Positions 39,759 through 50,219 are shown, numbered from the stretch's first letter. The stretch is 64,000 nt of DNA from Alkalimonas mucilaginosa (GCF_036327005.1 NZ_JAUGZK010000003.1:124001-188000); one strand, 5' to 3'. A program made the numbers and translations. Notes: generated from the letters alone by a model not told the origin.

Positions 39759-42338
39759 ATGCAAACAAAGAATTATAGTCGTTTATCGACCTGTATTCGC
39801 TGTGCCATTGCCGGTGTCACCACACTGGCTCTGACAGCGCCTGTGTGGGCAAACACAGAGGAACAGACCCAAGCTGCAGCACAAGAGCGTGTCGAGCGTA
39901 TTGCTGTGGTAGGTAGCCGCTCGGCGCCTCGCTCGGTGGCTGATTCACCGGTACCGGTAGATATCATCGGTGGTGATGAACTAATGAAAAGTGGCAGCAC
40001 CGATATGCTGAATATGATGACAGCCACAGTGCCTTCGATGAACGTACACTCACACCCTATCAGTGATGCTGCCACCTTAATCCGCCCCTTGAATCTTCGT
40101 GGTTTGTCTTCAGATAGCACCCTGATTCTGGTCAATGGCAAGCGACGTCATCGCTCTGCCGTCATCACCATGTTAGGTGGTGGCTTAAACGATGGTGCAC
40201 AGGGGCCGGATATTTCCGCCATTCCAGGTGCAGCCATCAAACAAGTTGAAATTCTGCGCGATGGTGCTGCAGCTCAATATGGTTCCGATGCCATTGCCGG
40301 TGTAGTCAACTTTGTGCTGAATGACCGCGATGAAGGCGGTCACATCGAAGTTCGTCGTGGCGAGTTTTACGCTGGGGATGGTACCAGCAATGAAATCAAT
40401 GCCAATATTGGTCTGCCATTAACTGATGCTGGCTTTTTTAATATCAGTGCTCAGTACAAAGCATCCGATGCAACCAGTCGTAGCACCCAGCACGCAGGTG
40501 CTGTGAACCAGGTAGCCTATGGCAACCCCAATATTTCCATCGATCAACCGGTTCAGGTATGGGGCTCACCTAAAATCAGCGATGACATTGCCATTTTTGC
40601 TAATGCCGGTTTAGATCTTGGTAATGGCAGAGAGGCTTACTTGTTTGGCAATTACTCTGAACGTGATGTTATGGGTGGTTTTTACTTTCGCGATCCCTAC
40701 ACCCGAAACCAGGTTTTTTCAAATGACGGTGGTCAAACACTGATTGTAGCGAACACAGATTTCAGTCAAGGGGACTGCCCAGTTGTTTCGTTAGCCGATC
40801 CAACCTTTTCTGTTGTCAATGCACAAGTGCAAGCCTTACCCGCACATTGTTTTACGTTTTTTTCCTGGTTTCCAGGCGGTTTTACCCCAAGTTTTGGCGG
40901 TAATATTACCGATACCTCCCTGGTGGGCGGAACCAAAGGTGAATTTCAGTCTGGTTTCTTAGCTGGCACCATGTACGACTTCAGTGCCACTGTGGGGCGC
41001 AGTGAAGCCGGCTTTAAAATTATCAATACAGTTAACTCAACCTTAGGGCCTGATTCCCCTACTGAATTCGACCCAGGTCGTTACATCCAATTGGAAAAGC
41101 ACTTTAACGCTGATTTTTACCGTTTTGTACCAGTAGGCTTGTACGAAGATTTGGCGGTTGCTGGTGGTTTGCAATGGTCTGAAGAGAGTTTCGAGATTGT
41201 TGCCGGCGAAACGGCCTCATGGGAAGTCGGCCCTTATGTTGAGCAAGGCCTCGACTTCATTGGCTCCAACGGTTATCCCGGTTTTAGCCCAGATGCAGCA
41301 GGTGTTTTTGTAAGGCGTCATTGGGCAGCTTATCTGGATGTGGAAGCTGAGGTCACTGAGCATCTGTTGGCTGGCTTTGCATTACGCCATGAAGATTATG
41401 AAACCTTTGGCACCACCACAAATTTCAAACTGACTGGCCAATACCGACTGACCGATGACTTTGCCATCCGCGCATCGACCAGCACAGGTTTCCGGGCACC
41501 AACTGTTGGACAGGCCAATATCAGTACTTTCAGAACCGCTACTGATGATGCAGGCAATCTGGTCGATATTGCCTTGCTGGCACCTAGTAACCCGGTTGCT
41601 CAACTGTATGGAGCAACCGAGTTAACACCAGAGACATCCAAAAGTTATACTTTAGGCTTGGTATACTCTGGTAATAGCTTCTTTATGACGGCAGATGCCT
41701 ACCGCATTGATATTGATGATCGTCTCAGCCAATCGGATACCATCAATATAGATGATACTGAGCGTCAACGGTTGCGTGATCTTGGCTTTAAAGGGGTTGA
41801 AGGGCTTTCACAATTAAACTTCTATACCAATGACTTCTCAACCCGAACCACCGGCTTAGACATCGTCATGAATTATGGTACAGCACTCTTGAGTGGGCGC
41901 TCAACCTTCAGCCTGGCCTACAACTGGAATAAAACTGAAGTGACTCGCTTTTCCGATATAACCGGTGCTTTTAAAGTATCGCGACTGGAAAAAGATTTGC
42001 CAAAACAGCGCGCCACACTAACCTGGAGCCAAGAGTGGAATGACATTTCGATGTTTTTGCGCTCTAACTACTATGGCAGCTACCAGGGTGTTCATTTTGA
42101 TACCATTGCCAAGCAGGCATCCTCCAAAGTCACCTTTGATTTGGAAGTAAACTATGCCATCAATGATGCATTTTCTGTAGCTGTTGGTGCGCAAAACCTG
42201 TTCGACACCAAGCCAGAGCGTGTGGACTATACAGATACTGGTTTCCCGCAGGATTTCCTTGGTGGTAAGTACTATGAAACCTCCCCCATGGGCATCAATG
42301 GCGGCTTTTGGTACTTGCGTGGTCGTTATAGTTTCTGA
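39759..42338 (+). CDS. TonB-dependent outer-membrane receptor
   Basis: An 859-residue receptor with signal peptide (CAIAGVTTLALTAPVWA, mature from about residue 32) and AGGAAG before the ATG. The TonB box is probably ERIAVVG. The plug shows SPVPVDIIGGDELM, LNLRGLSSDSTLILVNGKRR and EILRDGAAAQYGSDAIAGVVNFVL. The barrel ends in a C-terminal aromatic (RGRYSF). The RRHRSAVITMLGG plus GAQGPDISAIP form is common to large receptor families in Alteromonadales and Sphingomonadales whose substrates are mostly unknown. The 220-base upstream region shows no recognised regulator site. Confidence 0.9.
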   Translation: MQTKNYSRLSTCIRCAIAGVTTLALTAPVWANTEEQTQAAAQERVERIAVVGSRSAPRSVADSPVPVDIIGGDELMKSGSTDMLNMMTATVPSMNVHSHPISDAATLIRPLNLRGLSSDSTLILVNGKRRHRSAVITMLGGGLNDGAQGPDISAIPGAAIKQVEILRDGAAAQYGSDAIAGVVNFVLNDRDEGGHIEVRRGEFYAGDGTSNEINANIGLPLTDAGFFNISAQYKASDATSRSTQHAGAVNQVAYGNPNISIDQPVQVWGSPKISDDIAIFANAGLDLGNGREAYLFGNYSERDVMGGFYFRDPYTRNQVFSNDGGQTLIVANTDFSQGDCPVVSLADPTFSVVNAQVQALPAHCFTFFSWFPGGFTPSFGGNITDTSLVGGTKGEFQSGFLAGTMYDFSATVGRSEAGFKIINTVNSTLGPDSPTEFDPGRYIQLEKHFNADFYRFVPVGLYEDLAVAGGLQWSEESFEIVAGETASWEVGPYVEQGLDFIGSNGYPGFSPDAAGVFVRRHWAAYLDVEAEVTEHLLAGFALRHEDYETFGTTTNFKLTGQYRLTDDFAIRASTSTGFRAPTVGQANISTFRTATDDAGNLVDIALLAPSNPVAQLYGATELTPETSKSYTLGLVYSGNSFFMTADAYRIDIDDRLSQSDTINIDDTERQRLRDLGFKGVEGLSQLNFYTNDFSTRTTGLDIVMNYGTALLSGRSTFSLAYNWNKTEVTRFSDITGAFKVSRLEKDLPKQRATLTWSQEWNDISMFLRSNYYGSYQGVHFDTIAKQASSKVTFDLEVNYAINDAFSVAVGAQNLFDTKPERVDYTDTGFPQDFLGGKYYETSPMGINGGFWYLRGRYSF

Positions 42339-42360
42339 TTGCTGATTTTCTTAATAACAA

Positions 42361-42384
42361 AAAGCCTCTGCGGAGGCTTTTTTT
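42361..42384 (+). terminator. Terminator after TonB receptor
   Basis: AAAGCCTC and GAGGCTTT pair around TGCG with a following T run (seven T in all), 22 bases past the receptor stop. The A run on the other side lets it act for the convergent gene at 42392 as well. Confidence 0.9.
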
Positions 42385-42391
42385 AATGCCA

Positions 42392-42772
42392 TTAAACACT
42401 GATGTCAATGGTAGTACCGGTTGCTTCACCAAAGATATTGATGCTTGGCCGCTCTGTTGGCACTTGTTGCTGGCTATCATCGGCTGTTTCTGACGGCAGC
42501 GAAATCCCACGGAATTGCTGATCGAGCCGCTCAAACAGCTCGGTAGGCGGCAAACTGGCGCGCACCAGATTCGCACGACTTTGCGCCTGGCCAGACTCCA
42601 ACTGCAACTCGCGGGCAGTTTGCGCCATTTCGCGGGCTTCTTTGCGCTTTTCATCCGCTTGCGATTTTAGCTGCTCAGCTTCGCGCTCAGCCTGGTCGGC
42701 AATGCGCAGCGCCATTTGTTGCTTTAATTCAGCAAAAGCAGCAGAACTGACATTGTTGGCAGCATTGATCAT
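42392..42772 (-). CDS. Hypothetical coiled-coil protein
   Basis: A 126-residue soluble protein. Residues 10-75 are a long charged helix (FAELKQQMALRIADQAEREA, QLKSQADEKRKEAREMAQTA), very likely a coiled coil. The last 45 residues are a Ser/Thr/Gln-rich tail ending INIFGEATGTTIDISV. No domain is recognised. It is a single gene between two convergent or divergent transcripts; its GGGGGC upstream could be the ribosome site. The function is unknown. Confidence 0.65.
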   Translation of the reverse strand: MINAANNVSSAAFAELKQQMALRIADQAEREAEQLKSQADEKRKEAREMAQTARELQLESGQAQSRANLVRASLPPTELFERLDQQFRGISLPSETADDSQQQVPTERPSINIFGEATGTTIDISV

Positions 42773-42870
42773 AAAGCCCCCTTCTTGACACAGCGAGCAC
42801 AGGCTGTTTCATCGTGGACTTCTTAAGTATACTGCAGAACCATTTTTTGTACAAAAAACCAGCAAGCACT

Positions 42871-45800
42871 TTAACTCAAGGCATGCAACAGTTGCTGCAG
42901 CGGATGCTTGGGCTTATCCCCAACCAGTCGTTTTACCTGACTACGGCAGGAAAAACCTGTCACCAGAATACGCTCCGTGCCATAGTGCTCCACCGGCGAC
43001 TGCCAGCTCATGGCAAAGAGTGCTTTGCTGTGCTCCAGGTTCTGCCGTTCATGGCCATAAGTTCCAGCCATGCCACAACAGCCTACACTGACCGCTTTGA
43101 GCGTCAAACCTGCTTTGGCAAAGATCTGTTGCCAGTTTTTCTCGCTGGCTGGCAATGCTGTTTTCTCGGTGCAGTGCGCCAGCAATGCAAAGTCACCACC
43201 ACCAGTGGTCTTGGGCAGATCCTGACTTGCTAACCACTCATGAAATAAGGCTACTTCGTAGTCACCACGCTTATCACCCAGCAATTTGCGGTACTCATCA
43301 CGGTACACCAGCACCAGAGATGCATCCAGCCCCAGCATCGGAACCTGGTACTGATGCAGTTGCTGTAAAAAATGCGATGCTTTGCTGGCGGTTTTGACAA
43401 AATCACGCAGAAAGCCTTTCACATGCTGTGGCTTGCCATTGGGTAAAAATGGCAATAGCATCGGTTTTTTACCCAGCTTTTCCAACAGTTTTAGCGCATC
43501 TTCAACCAGTTCAGCTTCATAAAAGCTGGTAAAGGGATCCTGCACCAGCAACACCATTTGCTGACGCTCAGCATCGGTTGCCTGGGCCAGTGTTGCTAGA
43601 TCAAACCGATACCGCTGTTGAACCCGCTCAGCCAGTGTTGGCATAGACAGTAAAGGCGTATCAACATAGCCAAGCGTATGACCAAGCAGCCGCTGTAACC
43701 AGGATTGTTGCAGGCAGAAATTGACTACCCGGGGCATTTTTGCGAGCAGCGGTGCTGTGCGCTCAATATTGCCAACAACATAGTCTTTCGCCGGCCTTAG
43801 ATAACGGCTGTGGTACAGCTGCAAAAACCGGGCGCGGAACGAAGGCACATCCACATTGATAGGGCATTGGCTGGCACAAGCTTTACAGGCCAAACAACCC
43901 TCCATCGCTTCTTTTACTTCGTGAGAGAAATCCTGCTCGCCTTGTTTGTGTGCCCAGCTGTTGCGGATACGCTGCCAAAAACCGCCAAACCCAGCTCCTT
44001 CAGTTTGTAACCGCTGCTCTACCGCCAGTACATCCACCCCTTGATGCTCAGCGAGGCGCAGCCACTCGCGCATTAAGCCGGCTCTGCCTTTCGGGCTATG
44101 ACGGCGGTCTTTGGTTATTTTACTGGATGGACACATGGGGGAGTTGGCTTCGTAGTTAAAACACAAGCCATTGCCGTTGCAGTTCAGACTGCTGTCAAAA
44201 CTCTGTTTTACCTGCAACGGGATTTGCTTATCAAACCATGCACGCTTTACACCATCCACACTGACCAAAGCATCAGCACTTTGATAAGGTGTACAAATTT
44301 TGCCTGGATTTACCCTGTTGTACGGGTCAAAGACGGCTTTGATTTTCCGTAACTCGGTAAAGAGTTCCTCACCAAAGAATTCAGGACCATACTCACTGCG
44401 ATAGCCTTTCCCATGCTCTCCCCACATCAAACCACCGTATTTAGCCGTTAGGGCTACCACCTGGTCGGAAATGGTGCGCATCAGCCTTTCCTGCTCAGGA
44501 TCGCACAGATCGAGTGCCGGCCGCACATGCAACACGCCGGCATCCACATGGCCAAACATGCCGTAATGTAAGCCATGGCTATCCAGCAACTGACGAAACT
44601 CCATAATAAAGTCTGCCAGTTTCTCGGGCGGAACTGCCGTATCTTCAGCAAAGGCAATGGGTTTTTGTGTTCCCTTAGTATTGCCCAATAAACCAACGGC
44701 TTTTTTACGCATGGCATAAATATGGCCAATCGCCGCTGTATCGTACGTAAGTTGATAACCAATAATGCCATGCTGGCGCTTGGCAATTGCCTCATCCAAC
44801 CGGGCAGTCAAATCAGCAATTTTTTGCTCGATATCGGCTTGGTCTTCGCTGTTGTACTCCACCATATTCAGACCTTGCATTTGCAGGCCTGGCACATCGG
44901 TGATCAACGCTTGTACCTGTTGCCAGATGATATCATTGCGGGCCAGATCCAGCACTTTGCTGTCGACTGTTTCAACCGAGGTAGCTTGCGCAGCTACCAG
45001 AAAAGGTGCATTACGCAACGCACTCTCAAAGCTATCGTACTTGATATTAACCAAGCATTTATGGCGGGCAATAGGCGTAATCGACAGTTTGGCTTCGGTC
45101 ACAAAGCCCAGCGATCCTTCCGAACCGGTAATTAGCCTGGACAAATCAAATTCAGTTAAATCATCATTGAACACATGCTCTAAATCATAGCCGGTTAAAA
45201 AGCGGTTTAATCGCGGAAAGGTTTGCAGGATCTGCGGTCGGAAATTACGGCAACTTTGTAATACCTGGCGATAAATTTGACCTATAGAGCCAGCTTGCTG
45301 CGCTTTGACTTCAGCCTCTGCCACTGACTCTTTCTCAGTTTTCAGTACCGTTGCGTCCATTAATACGGTCGTAAGCGAAAGCGTATGATCGCTGGTCTTG
45401 CCGTAGACCAAAGAACCTTGACCGGAGGCATCGGTATTGATCATACCACCGATGGTGGCACGGTTTGAGGTGGATAAATCCGGTGCAAAGAAAAAACCAT
45501 AGGGTTTTAAGAAAGCATTCAGCTGATCTTTAATCACACCGCTTTGCACCCGCACCCAACGCTGCTCGGTATTAATTTCCAAAATACCACGCATATGCCG
45601 TGATAGGTCCACCACCAGATGCTCGGTCAGTGATTGCCCGTTGGTGCCGGTGCCACCGCCGCGAGGGCTGAACTTTAAATGCCGAAAACTGGAGGTTTGT
45701 GCCAAACTGGTTAGCAACACCACATCATCCTGGTGCTTTGGCAGTAGCACTGCTTGCGGCAATGCCTGATAAACGCTGTTATCGGTGGCTACCGCCAGGC

Positions 45801-45912
45801 GGCTACCATAACTTGTTTCAATATCGCCAGCAAAACCGGCTGTTCGTAAGGCTTGGCAAAATGCCAGAACACTGGCATCCAGAGCAGCATCAGGGGCGAG
45901 ACTTGGGATCAT
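42871..45912 (-). CDS. ydiJ: FAD-linked oxidase with Fe-S domain, D-2-hydroxyglutarate dehydrogenase type
   Basis: A 1013-residue YdiJ homologue. An N-terminal FAD-binding domain (FSPRGGGTGTNGQSLTEHLV, VGASD-like tracts, SEGSLGFVTEAKLSI) is followed by the FAD-oxidase C domain (FGHVDAGVLHVRP, then WGEHGKGYRSEYGPEFFG). Next come iron-sulphur cysteines (CNGNGLCF, CPSSKITKDRRHSPKGR, CLACKACASQCPI) and cysteine-rich CCG-type segments near the end (SVGCCGMAGTYGHE). YdiJ of E. coli oxidises D-2-hydroxyglutarate, linked to serine synthesis by-products; the same role is expected. The length matches (1018). Confidence 0.93.
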   Translation of the reverse strand: MIPSLAPDAALDASVLAFCQALRTAGFAGDIETSYGSRLAVATDNSVYQALPQAVLLPKHQDDVVLLTSLAQTSSFRHLKFSPRGGGTGTNGQSLTEHLVVDLSRHMRGILEINTEQRWVRVQSGVIKDQLNAFLKPYGFFFAPDLSTSNRATIGGMINTDASGQGSLVYGKTSDHTLSLTTVLMDATVLKTEKESVAEAEVKAQQAGSIGQIYRQVLQSCRNFRPQILQTFPRLNRFLTGYDLEHVFNDDLTEFDLSRLITGSEGSLGFVTEAKLSITPIARHKCLVNIKYDSFESALRNAPFLVAAQATSVETVDSKVLDLARNDIIWQQVQALITDVPGLQMQGLNMVEYNSEDQADIEQKIADLTARLDEAIAKRQHGIIGYQLTYDTAAIGHIYAMRKKAVGLLGNTKGTQKPIAFAEDTAVPPEKLADFIMEFRQLLDSHGLHYGMFGHVDAGVLHVRPALDLCDPEQERLMRTISDQVVALTAKYGGLMWGEHGKGYRSEYGPEFFGEELFTELRKIKAVFDPYNRVNPGKICTPYQSADALVSVDGVKRAWFDKQIPLQVKQSFDSSLNCNGNGLCFNYEANSPMCPSSKITKDRRHSPKGRAGLMREWLRLAEHQGVDVLAVEQRLQTEGAGFGGFWQRIRNSWAHKQGEQDFSHEVKEAMEGCLACKACASQCPINVDVPSFRARFLQLYHSRYLRPAKDYVVGNIERTAPLLAKMPRVVNFCLQQSWLQRLLGHTLGYVDTPLLSMPTLAERVQQRYRFDLATLAQATDAERQQMVLLVQDPFTSFYEAELVEDALKLLEKLGKKPMLLPFLPNGKPQHVKGFLRDFVKTASKASHFLQQLHQYQVPMLGLDASLVLVYRDEYRKLLGDKRGDYEVALFHEWLASQDLPKTTGGGDFALLAHCTEKTALPASEKNWQQIFAKAGLTLKAVSVGCCGMAGTYGHERQNLEHSKALFAMSWQSPVEHYGTERILVTGFSCRSQVKRLVGDKPKHPLQQLLHALS

Positions 45913-46001
45913 GATGATTGCGTTATTTGGTCCGACAGAGGGCGATAGTATACCATCATCTGCCGGTATTTATTAACACTTGAAACGCTGCAATCAGCCT
46001 G

Positions 46002-46583
46002 TTAAGGCATATGCCCCATTTTGGCAGCCTTTGTTGCAAGGTAACGATGGCTGTGGGCGGTAGTTTTCACCCGATGCTGTACCCGTTCTAAAATATTCAC
46101 GCCAGCTTCCTGCAAAGCTTTTAACTTGCGTGGATTGTTGGTGAGTAGACGCAATTGCTTGATATGAAGCAATTGCAGCATCTCTGCCGCAATATCGTAC
46201 TCACGCATATCCGGTAAAAAACCAAGAATTTCATTGGCTTCGACGGTATCCAACCCCTTATCCTGCTCGGCGTAAGCACGGATTTTATTAATAAGGCCAA
46301 TGCCGCGCCCTTCCTGACGCAAATACAAAATAGCGCCGCGGCCTTCGTTGGCAATTTTTTGCATCGCGGCTTCCAATTGAGGTCCGCAATCGCAGCGCAA
46401 ACTAAAAAGCGCATCACCGGTCAGGCACTCTGAGTGTACTCTGGCTAATACCGGCTCAGCCGTCGACACATCCCCCAATGTTAAAGCGACATGTTCTTTG
46501 CCATCAGGCGCTGTAAAACCATGCAGTTGAAAATCAGCAAAAGGAGTAGGTAAAAGGGTGGACGCAACCAGTTTCAGGGTCAT
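46002..46583 (-). CDS. ribA: GTP cyclohydrolase II
   Basis: A 193-residue enzyme opening GTP in the first step of riboflavin synthesis. The start at 46583 gives MTLKLVASTLLPTPFADFQL. Zinc ligands are in ECLTGDALFSLRCDCG, the GTP-binding/catalytic segment is LYLRQEGRGIGLINKIRAYA, and the end has LLTNNPRKLKALQEAGV and LATKAAKMGHMP. The length equals E. coli RibA (196). A monofunctional form, without a fused RibB. Confidence 0.97.
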   Translation of the reverse strand: MTLKLVASTLLPTPFADFQLHGFTAPDGKEHVALTLGDVSTAEPVLARVHSECLTGDALFSLRCDCGPQLEAAMQKIANEGRGAILYLRQEGRGIGLINKIRAYAEQDKGLDTVEANEILGFLPDMREYDIAAEMLQLLHIKQLRLLTNNPRKLKALQEAGVNILERVQHRVKTTAHSHRYLATKAAKMGHMP

Positions 46584-46693
46584 TTCAGCTCTCGGCACAG
46601 ACAAAAATCACCGCTATATTATCACAGCCCTCCACACTTTTACCTATTCATGCGTTAAAATAGCCGGCCTGTTTCTGCAAAGAGAGTTGCCCA

Positions 46694-48541
46694 ATGCTTG
46701 GATGGTTCGAACGTCTCACCCGCCCTTTCCCTCTACGCGAGCCCGAACAACCACCAAAAGGCATGGTTGCATTTTGCCGCCATTATACCCGGGGAATGGA
46801 GCCATCCTTAGTGGTAATGGCCCTGTTATCGGCTCTGTCAGCCCTGTTGGAAGTGATGCTGTTTAGTTTTATGGGACAGCTGGTGGACTGGCTGGTAGAA
46901 AAGGATCCGGAGACCTTTTTTACCGATGAAAGCACCACCCTGCTTTGGATGGCTTTAGTAACTGTTTTGCTGTTACCACTGATTGCATTTTTACACTCTG
47001 CTGTGGTGCATCAAACACTGCTTGGCAATTACCCGATGTCAATCCGCTGGCTATCGCATCGCTACTTACTGCGCCAGAGTGTCAGCTTTTATCAGAATGA
47101 TTTTGCCGGGCGCATTGCCACCAAAGTCATGCAAACCTCTTTAGCGGTCCGTGAAACCGTGATGAAACTGTTGAATGTGATGGTGTATGTGCTGGTTTAT
47201 TTTGGTGCCATGCTCTACTTCGTCGCCGATGCCGATCCACGCTTAATGCTGCCAATGCTGTTATGGCTGGCCTGTTACATTGGGTTGCAGTTCTACTTTG
47301 TCCCTCGCTTGAAAGATGTCGCCAGCCGACAGGCAGATGCGCGCTCAGAAATGACTGGCCGTATTGTTGACAGTTACACCAATATTGCCACCGTGAAACT
47401 GTTTTCTCATACACAACGAGAGGAAAGCTATGCCAAAGACAGCATGGGGATCTTTCTAAAGCCCGTGTATCAACAAATGCGTCTCGCTACCTGGTTGAAT
47501 GTTTCGGTGCAAAGCTTAAATTACCTGCTGGTGTTTTGCATTGCTGCGCTGGCACTTTGGCTATGGAGCCTGAGCGCTATTTCCATCGGCGCTATTGCCA
47601 TCGCTGTGAGTTTAGCGCTGCGACTAAACGGCATGGCGCAATGGATTATGTGGGAAGTAAGTAGCTTGTTTGAAAACATTGGTACCGTTGCCGATGGCAT
47701 CGCCACCCTATCACAACCTGCCAGTGTAGTGGATAAGGCCAACGCCAGCCCTTTGCTGGTCACAAAAGGCCAGATTGAATTTAAGCAGGTGTGTTTTAAT
47801 TATGGCAAAGTCAGCACAGACAACGATAAAGCAGCGGTTCTGAATCAACTGAACCTGAGCATCAAGCCAGGTGAAAAAGTTGGCTTGGTTGGCCGCTCTG
47901 GTGCAGGTAAGTCCACCTTAGTCAATCTGCTGCTGCGATTTTACGACGTCGAATCTGGCCAGATCCTGATCGATGGTCAGGATATCAGCAGCGTAAGTCA
48001 GGAAAGTCTGCGCCAACACATTGCCATGGTAACCCAGGATACTTCGTTGTTGCACCGATCTGTCCGCGACAACATCAGCTATGGTAAACCTGATGCTACC
48101 GAGCAAGAGCTATTGTTGGCAGCAGAACAAGCTGAAGCCATCGATTTTATTCAGGATCTGACCGATCCAAAAGGGAACCATGGCCTCGATGCGCAGGTTG
48201 GTGAGCGCGGTGTGAAGCTATCCGGAGGTCAGCGTCAGCGCATTGCCATCGCCCGGGTATTGCTAAAGAACGCCCCGATCCTGATTTTGGATGAGGCAAC
48301 GTCGGCGCTGGACTCTGAGGTAGAGGCAGCCATTCAGGCCAGCCTTAATAAGTTGATGGATGGTAAAACAGTGATTGCTATCGCCCACCGTTTATCTACC
48401 ATAGCGGCGATGGATAGACTGATCGTATTGGATCAAGGCCGTATTGTAGAACAAGGTACTCATGCAGAACTAGTTGCCAGCCAAGGTATCTATGCCCAGC
48501 TTTGGGCGCATCAAACCGGTGGCTTTATTGGTGTGGAATAA
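46694..48541 (+). CDS. ABC exporter, fused membrane and ATPase domains
   Basis: A 615-residue half-transporter. Residues 1-350 hold the six-helix membrane domain (SALLEVMLFSFMGQLVDWL onward). The ATPase domain follows with Walker A GLVGRSGAGKSTLVNLLLRF, Q-loop MVTQDTSLLHRS, signature LSGGQRQRIAIAR, Walker B PILILDEATSALD and the switch His in IAIAHRLSTIAAMDR. It belongs to the MsbA/multidrug family and would work as a homodimer; the substrate is unknown. It is not next to lpxK, so it is probably not MsbA itself. A strong terminator follows. Confidence 0.92.
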   Translation: MLGWFERLTRPFPLREPEQPPKGMVAFCRHYTRGMEPSLVVMALLSALSALLEVMLFSFMGQLVDWLVEKDPETFFTDESTTLLWMALVTVLLLPLIAFLHSAVVHQTLLGNYPMSIRWLSHRYLLRQSVSFYQNDFAGRIATKVMQTSLAVRETVMKLLNVMVYVLVYFGAMLYFVADADPRLMLPMLLWLACYIGLQFYFVPRLKDVASRQADARSEMTGRIVDSYTNIATVKLFSHTQREESYAKDSMGIFLKPVYQQMRLATWLNVSVQSLNYLLVFCIAALALWLWSLSAISIGAIAIAVSLALRLNGMAQWIMWEVSSLFENIGTVADGIATLSQPASVVDKANASPLLVTKGQIEFKQVCFNYGKVSTDNDKAAVLNQLNLSIKPGEKVGLVGRSGAGKSTLVNLLLRFYDVESGQILIDGQDISSVSQESLRQHIAMVTQDTSLLHRSVRDNISYGKPDATEQELLLAAEQAEAIDFIQDLTDPKGNHGLDAQVGERGVKLSGGQRQRIAIARVLLKNAPILILDEATSALDSEVEAAIQASLNKLMDGKTVIAIAHRLSTIAAMDRLIVLDQGRIVEQGTHAELVASQGIYAQLWAHQTGGFIGVE

Positions 48542-48545
48542 GTAG

Positions 48546-48576
48546 AAAAAAGCCTCTGACCAGCAGAGGCTTTTTT
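48546..48576. terminator. Bidirectional terminator after ABC exporter
   Basis: AGCCTCTG and CAGAGGCT pair around ACCAG, with six A before and six T after, so it can stop transcripts from both the exporter and the convergent AGCS symporter gene. Confidence 0.92.
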
Positions 48577-48589
48577 GAAGCACTAAGAC

Positions 48590-50131
48590 TTACGATTCAA
48601 CCGTTTTTCCATTGGACTGCTCCGGCTGGGTTGCTGCCGACTGTTGCTGCTTCGCCAAGCGCTTTTCCCAGAAGGTTGCATTTTTAATGCCCAACTTCAC
48701 CGGATCAAAGGTGATATCACCACCGGCTTTTTGCTGCTCCTCATAATCACGCAGGCAAAGGATGGCAGGCTTGGCGACAAAGAAAATGGCCAGAATACCG
48801 ACAATATTGATCCAGGCCATTAAACCAACGCCGATATCGCCAATGTCCCAGATATAGCCGGCAGCATTGACCATGCCGTAGGACACCATCGCCATAATCA
48901 CAATTTTCACTAACACCAGCGGGATATTGAATTTAAAATAGCGGTTTAAGTAGGCCACATTGGTTTCTGCAATGTAGTAATAAGCCAAAATGGTGGTAAA
49001 GGCAAAGAAGAACAAGGCAACACCAACAAAACCCTGGCCAAAGTTGCCAAACACACTAAACAGCGCCATTTGAGTGAACGCAGGTGAGCCAATTTCTGTG
49101 GCCGCATCAATATTCTGCACGATGAAGCTGCCATCGGTCAGCTCACCCACTACATTGTATTGCTGGGTGATCAGGATCATCAGCGCCGTAGCAGTACAAA
49201 CAAACAAGGTATCGACATAGACCGAAAAGGCCTGTACCAGGCCTTGCTGCGCCGGATGATCCACCTCTGCAGCAGATGCCGCATGTGGCCCTGTGCCCTG
49301 ACCTGCTTCGTTCGAGTAAATACCCCGCTTCACCCCCCAACCAATGGCAGCACCAAAGCCAGCCTGAGCGGTGAAGGCATCGGTAATAATCAGCGCAAAT
49401 ATACCAGGCACTTTATCCATGTTTAAGAACACGATAATCAAGGCCATCACAATGTAACCTAGCGCCATAAATGGCACCACGATTTGAGTAAAGTTGGCGA
49501 TGCGCTTAATGCCCCCAAAGATGATAAAGGCCAGCACAATCAGGATCACCGCCAACGCCACCAACTTATTGGTGCCAACTTCACCAAAACTGGTCACCAC
49601 CATATTGCCATCGCCAAAGACCTGGGTGAAGGCATTACCAACCGCATTGGCCTGAACCCCTGGTAAGAACACCCCGCACGCGATAATGGCCGAAATAGCA
49701 AACAGGATCGCCAGCCACTTTTGCCCTAAGCAACGCTCGAAATAATAAGCCGGACCACCGCGATACTGGCCATCTTCTTCTACTTTGTAGATTTGACCCA
49801 GGGTGGATTCTGCATAAGCAGTACTGGCCCCCAGAAAAGCCACCACCCACATCCAGAAAATGGCACCAGGACCGCCAAAGCCGATAGCTGCAGCAACACC
49901 GGCAATGTTACCGACCCCAACCCGGCCGGATAGCGACACAGCCAACGCCTGAAAGGAAGAAATGCCTTTGGAGGAGGCATTGCCGCTAAACAGCAACTTA
50001 CACATTTCTTTAAAGTGACGGACCTGCGCAAAACGGGTCAGGATGGAATAAAACAATCCGGCGCCAAGACACAAATAAATCAAGGCATCACTCCAGATAA
50101 TGCCATTGACTGAGCTAACAAAAGCTTCCAT
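48590..50131 (-). CDS. Sodium:alanine/glycine symporter (AGCS family)
   Basis: A 513-residue inner-membrane carrier of about eleven helices, importing small neutral amino acids with Na+. The family signature is in residues 60-110 (SSFQALAVSLSGRVGVGNIA, then GVAAAIGFGGPGAIFWMWV), followed by GGPAYYFERCLGQKW and GWGVKRGIYSNEAGQGTGPHA. A hydrophilic C-terminal tail (about 45 residues, Lys/Gln-rich) is longer than usual. It is a lone minus-strand gene between the shared terminator and ppsA. Confidence 0.92.
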   Translation of the reverse strand: MEAFVSSVNGIIWSDALIYLCLGAGLFYSILTRFAQVRHFKEMCKLLFSGNASSKGISSFQALAVSLSGRVGVGNIAGVAAAIGFGGPGAIFWMWVVAFLGASTAYAESTLGQIYKVEEDGQYRGGPAYYFERCLGQKWLAILFAISAIIACGVFLPGVQANAVGNAFTQVFGDGNMVVTSFGEVGTNKLVALAVILIVLAFIIFGGIKRIANFTQIVVPFMALGYIVMALIIVFLNMDKVPGIFALIITDAFTAQAGFGAAIGWGVKRGIYSNEAGQGTGPHAASAAEVDHPAQQGLVQAFSVYVDTLFVCTATALMILITQQYNVVGELTDGSFIVQNIDAATEIGSPAFTQMALFSVFGNFGQGFVGVALFFFAFTTILAYYYIAETNVAYLNRYFKFNIPLVLVKIVIMAMVSYGMVNAAGYIWDIGDIGVGLMAWINIVGILAIFFVAKPAILCLRDYEEQQKAGGDITFDPVKLGIKNATFWEKRLAKQQQSAATQPEQSNGKTVES

Positions 50132-50219
50132 GAGGTTCCCCTGAAAACACTGATTTTTTTATTGTACGGAAGCGGTACTCTGCCACAGAACCAAGGTTTG
50201 TACCAGAGGCTGACAGTTT

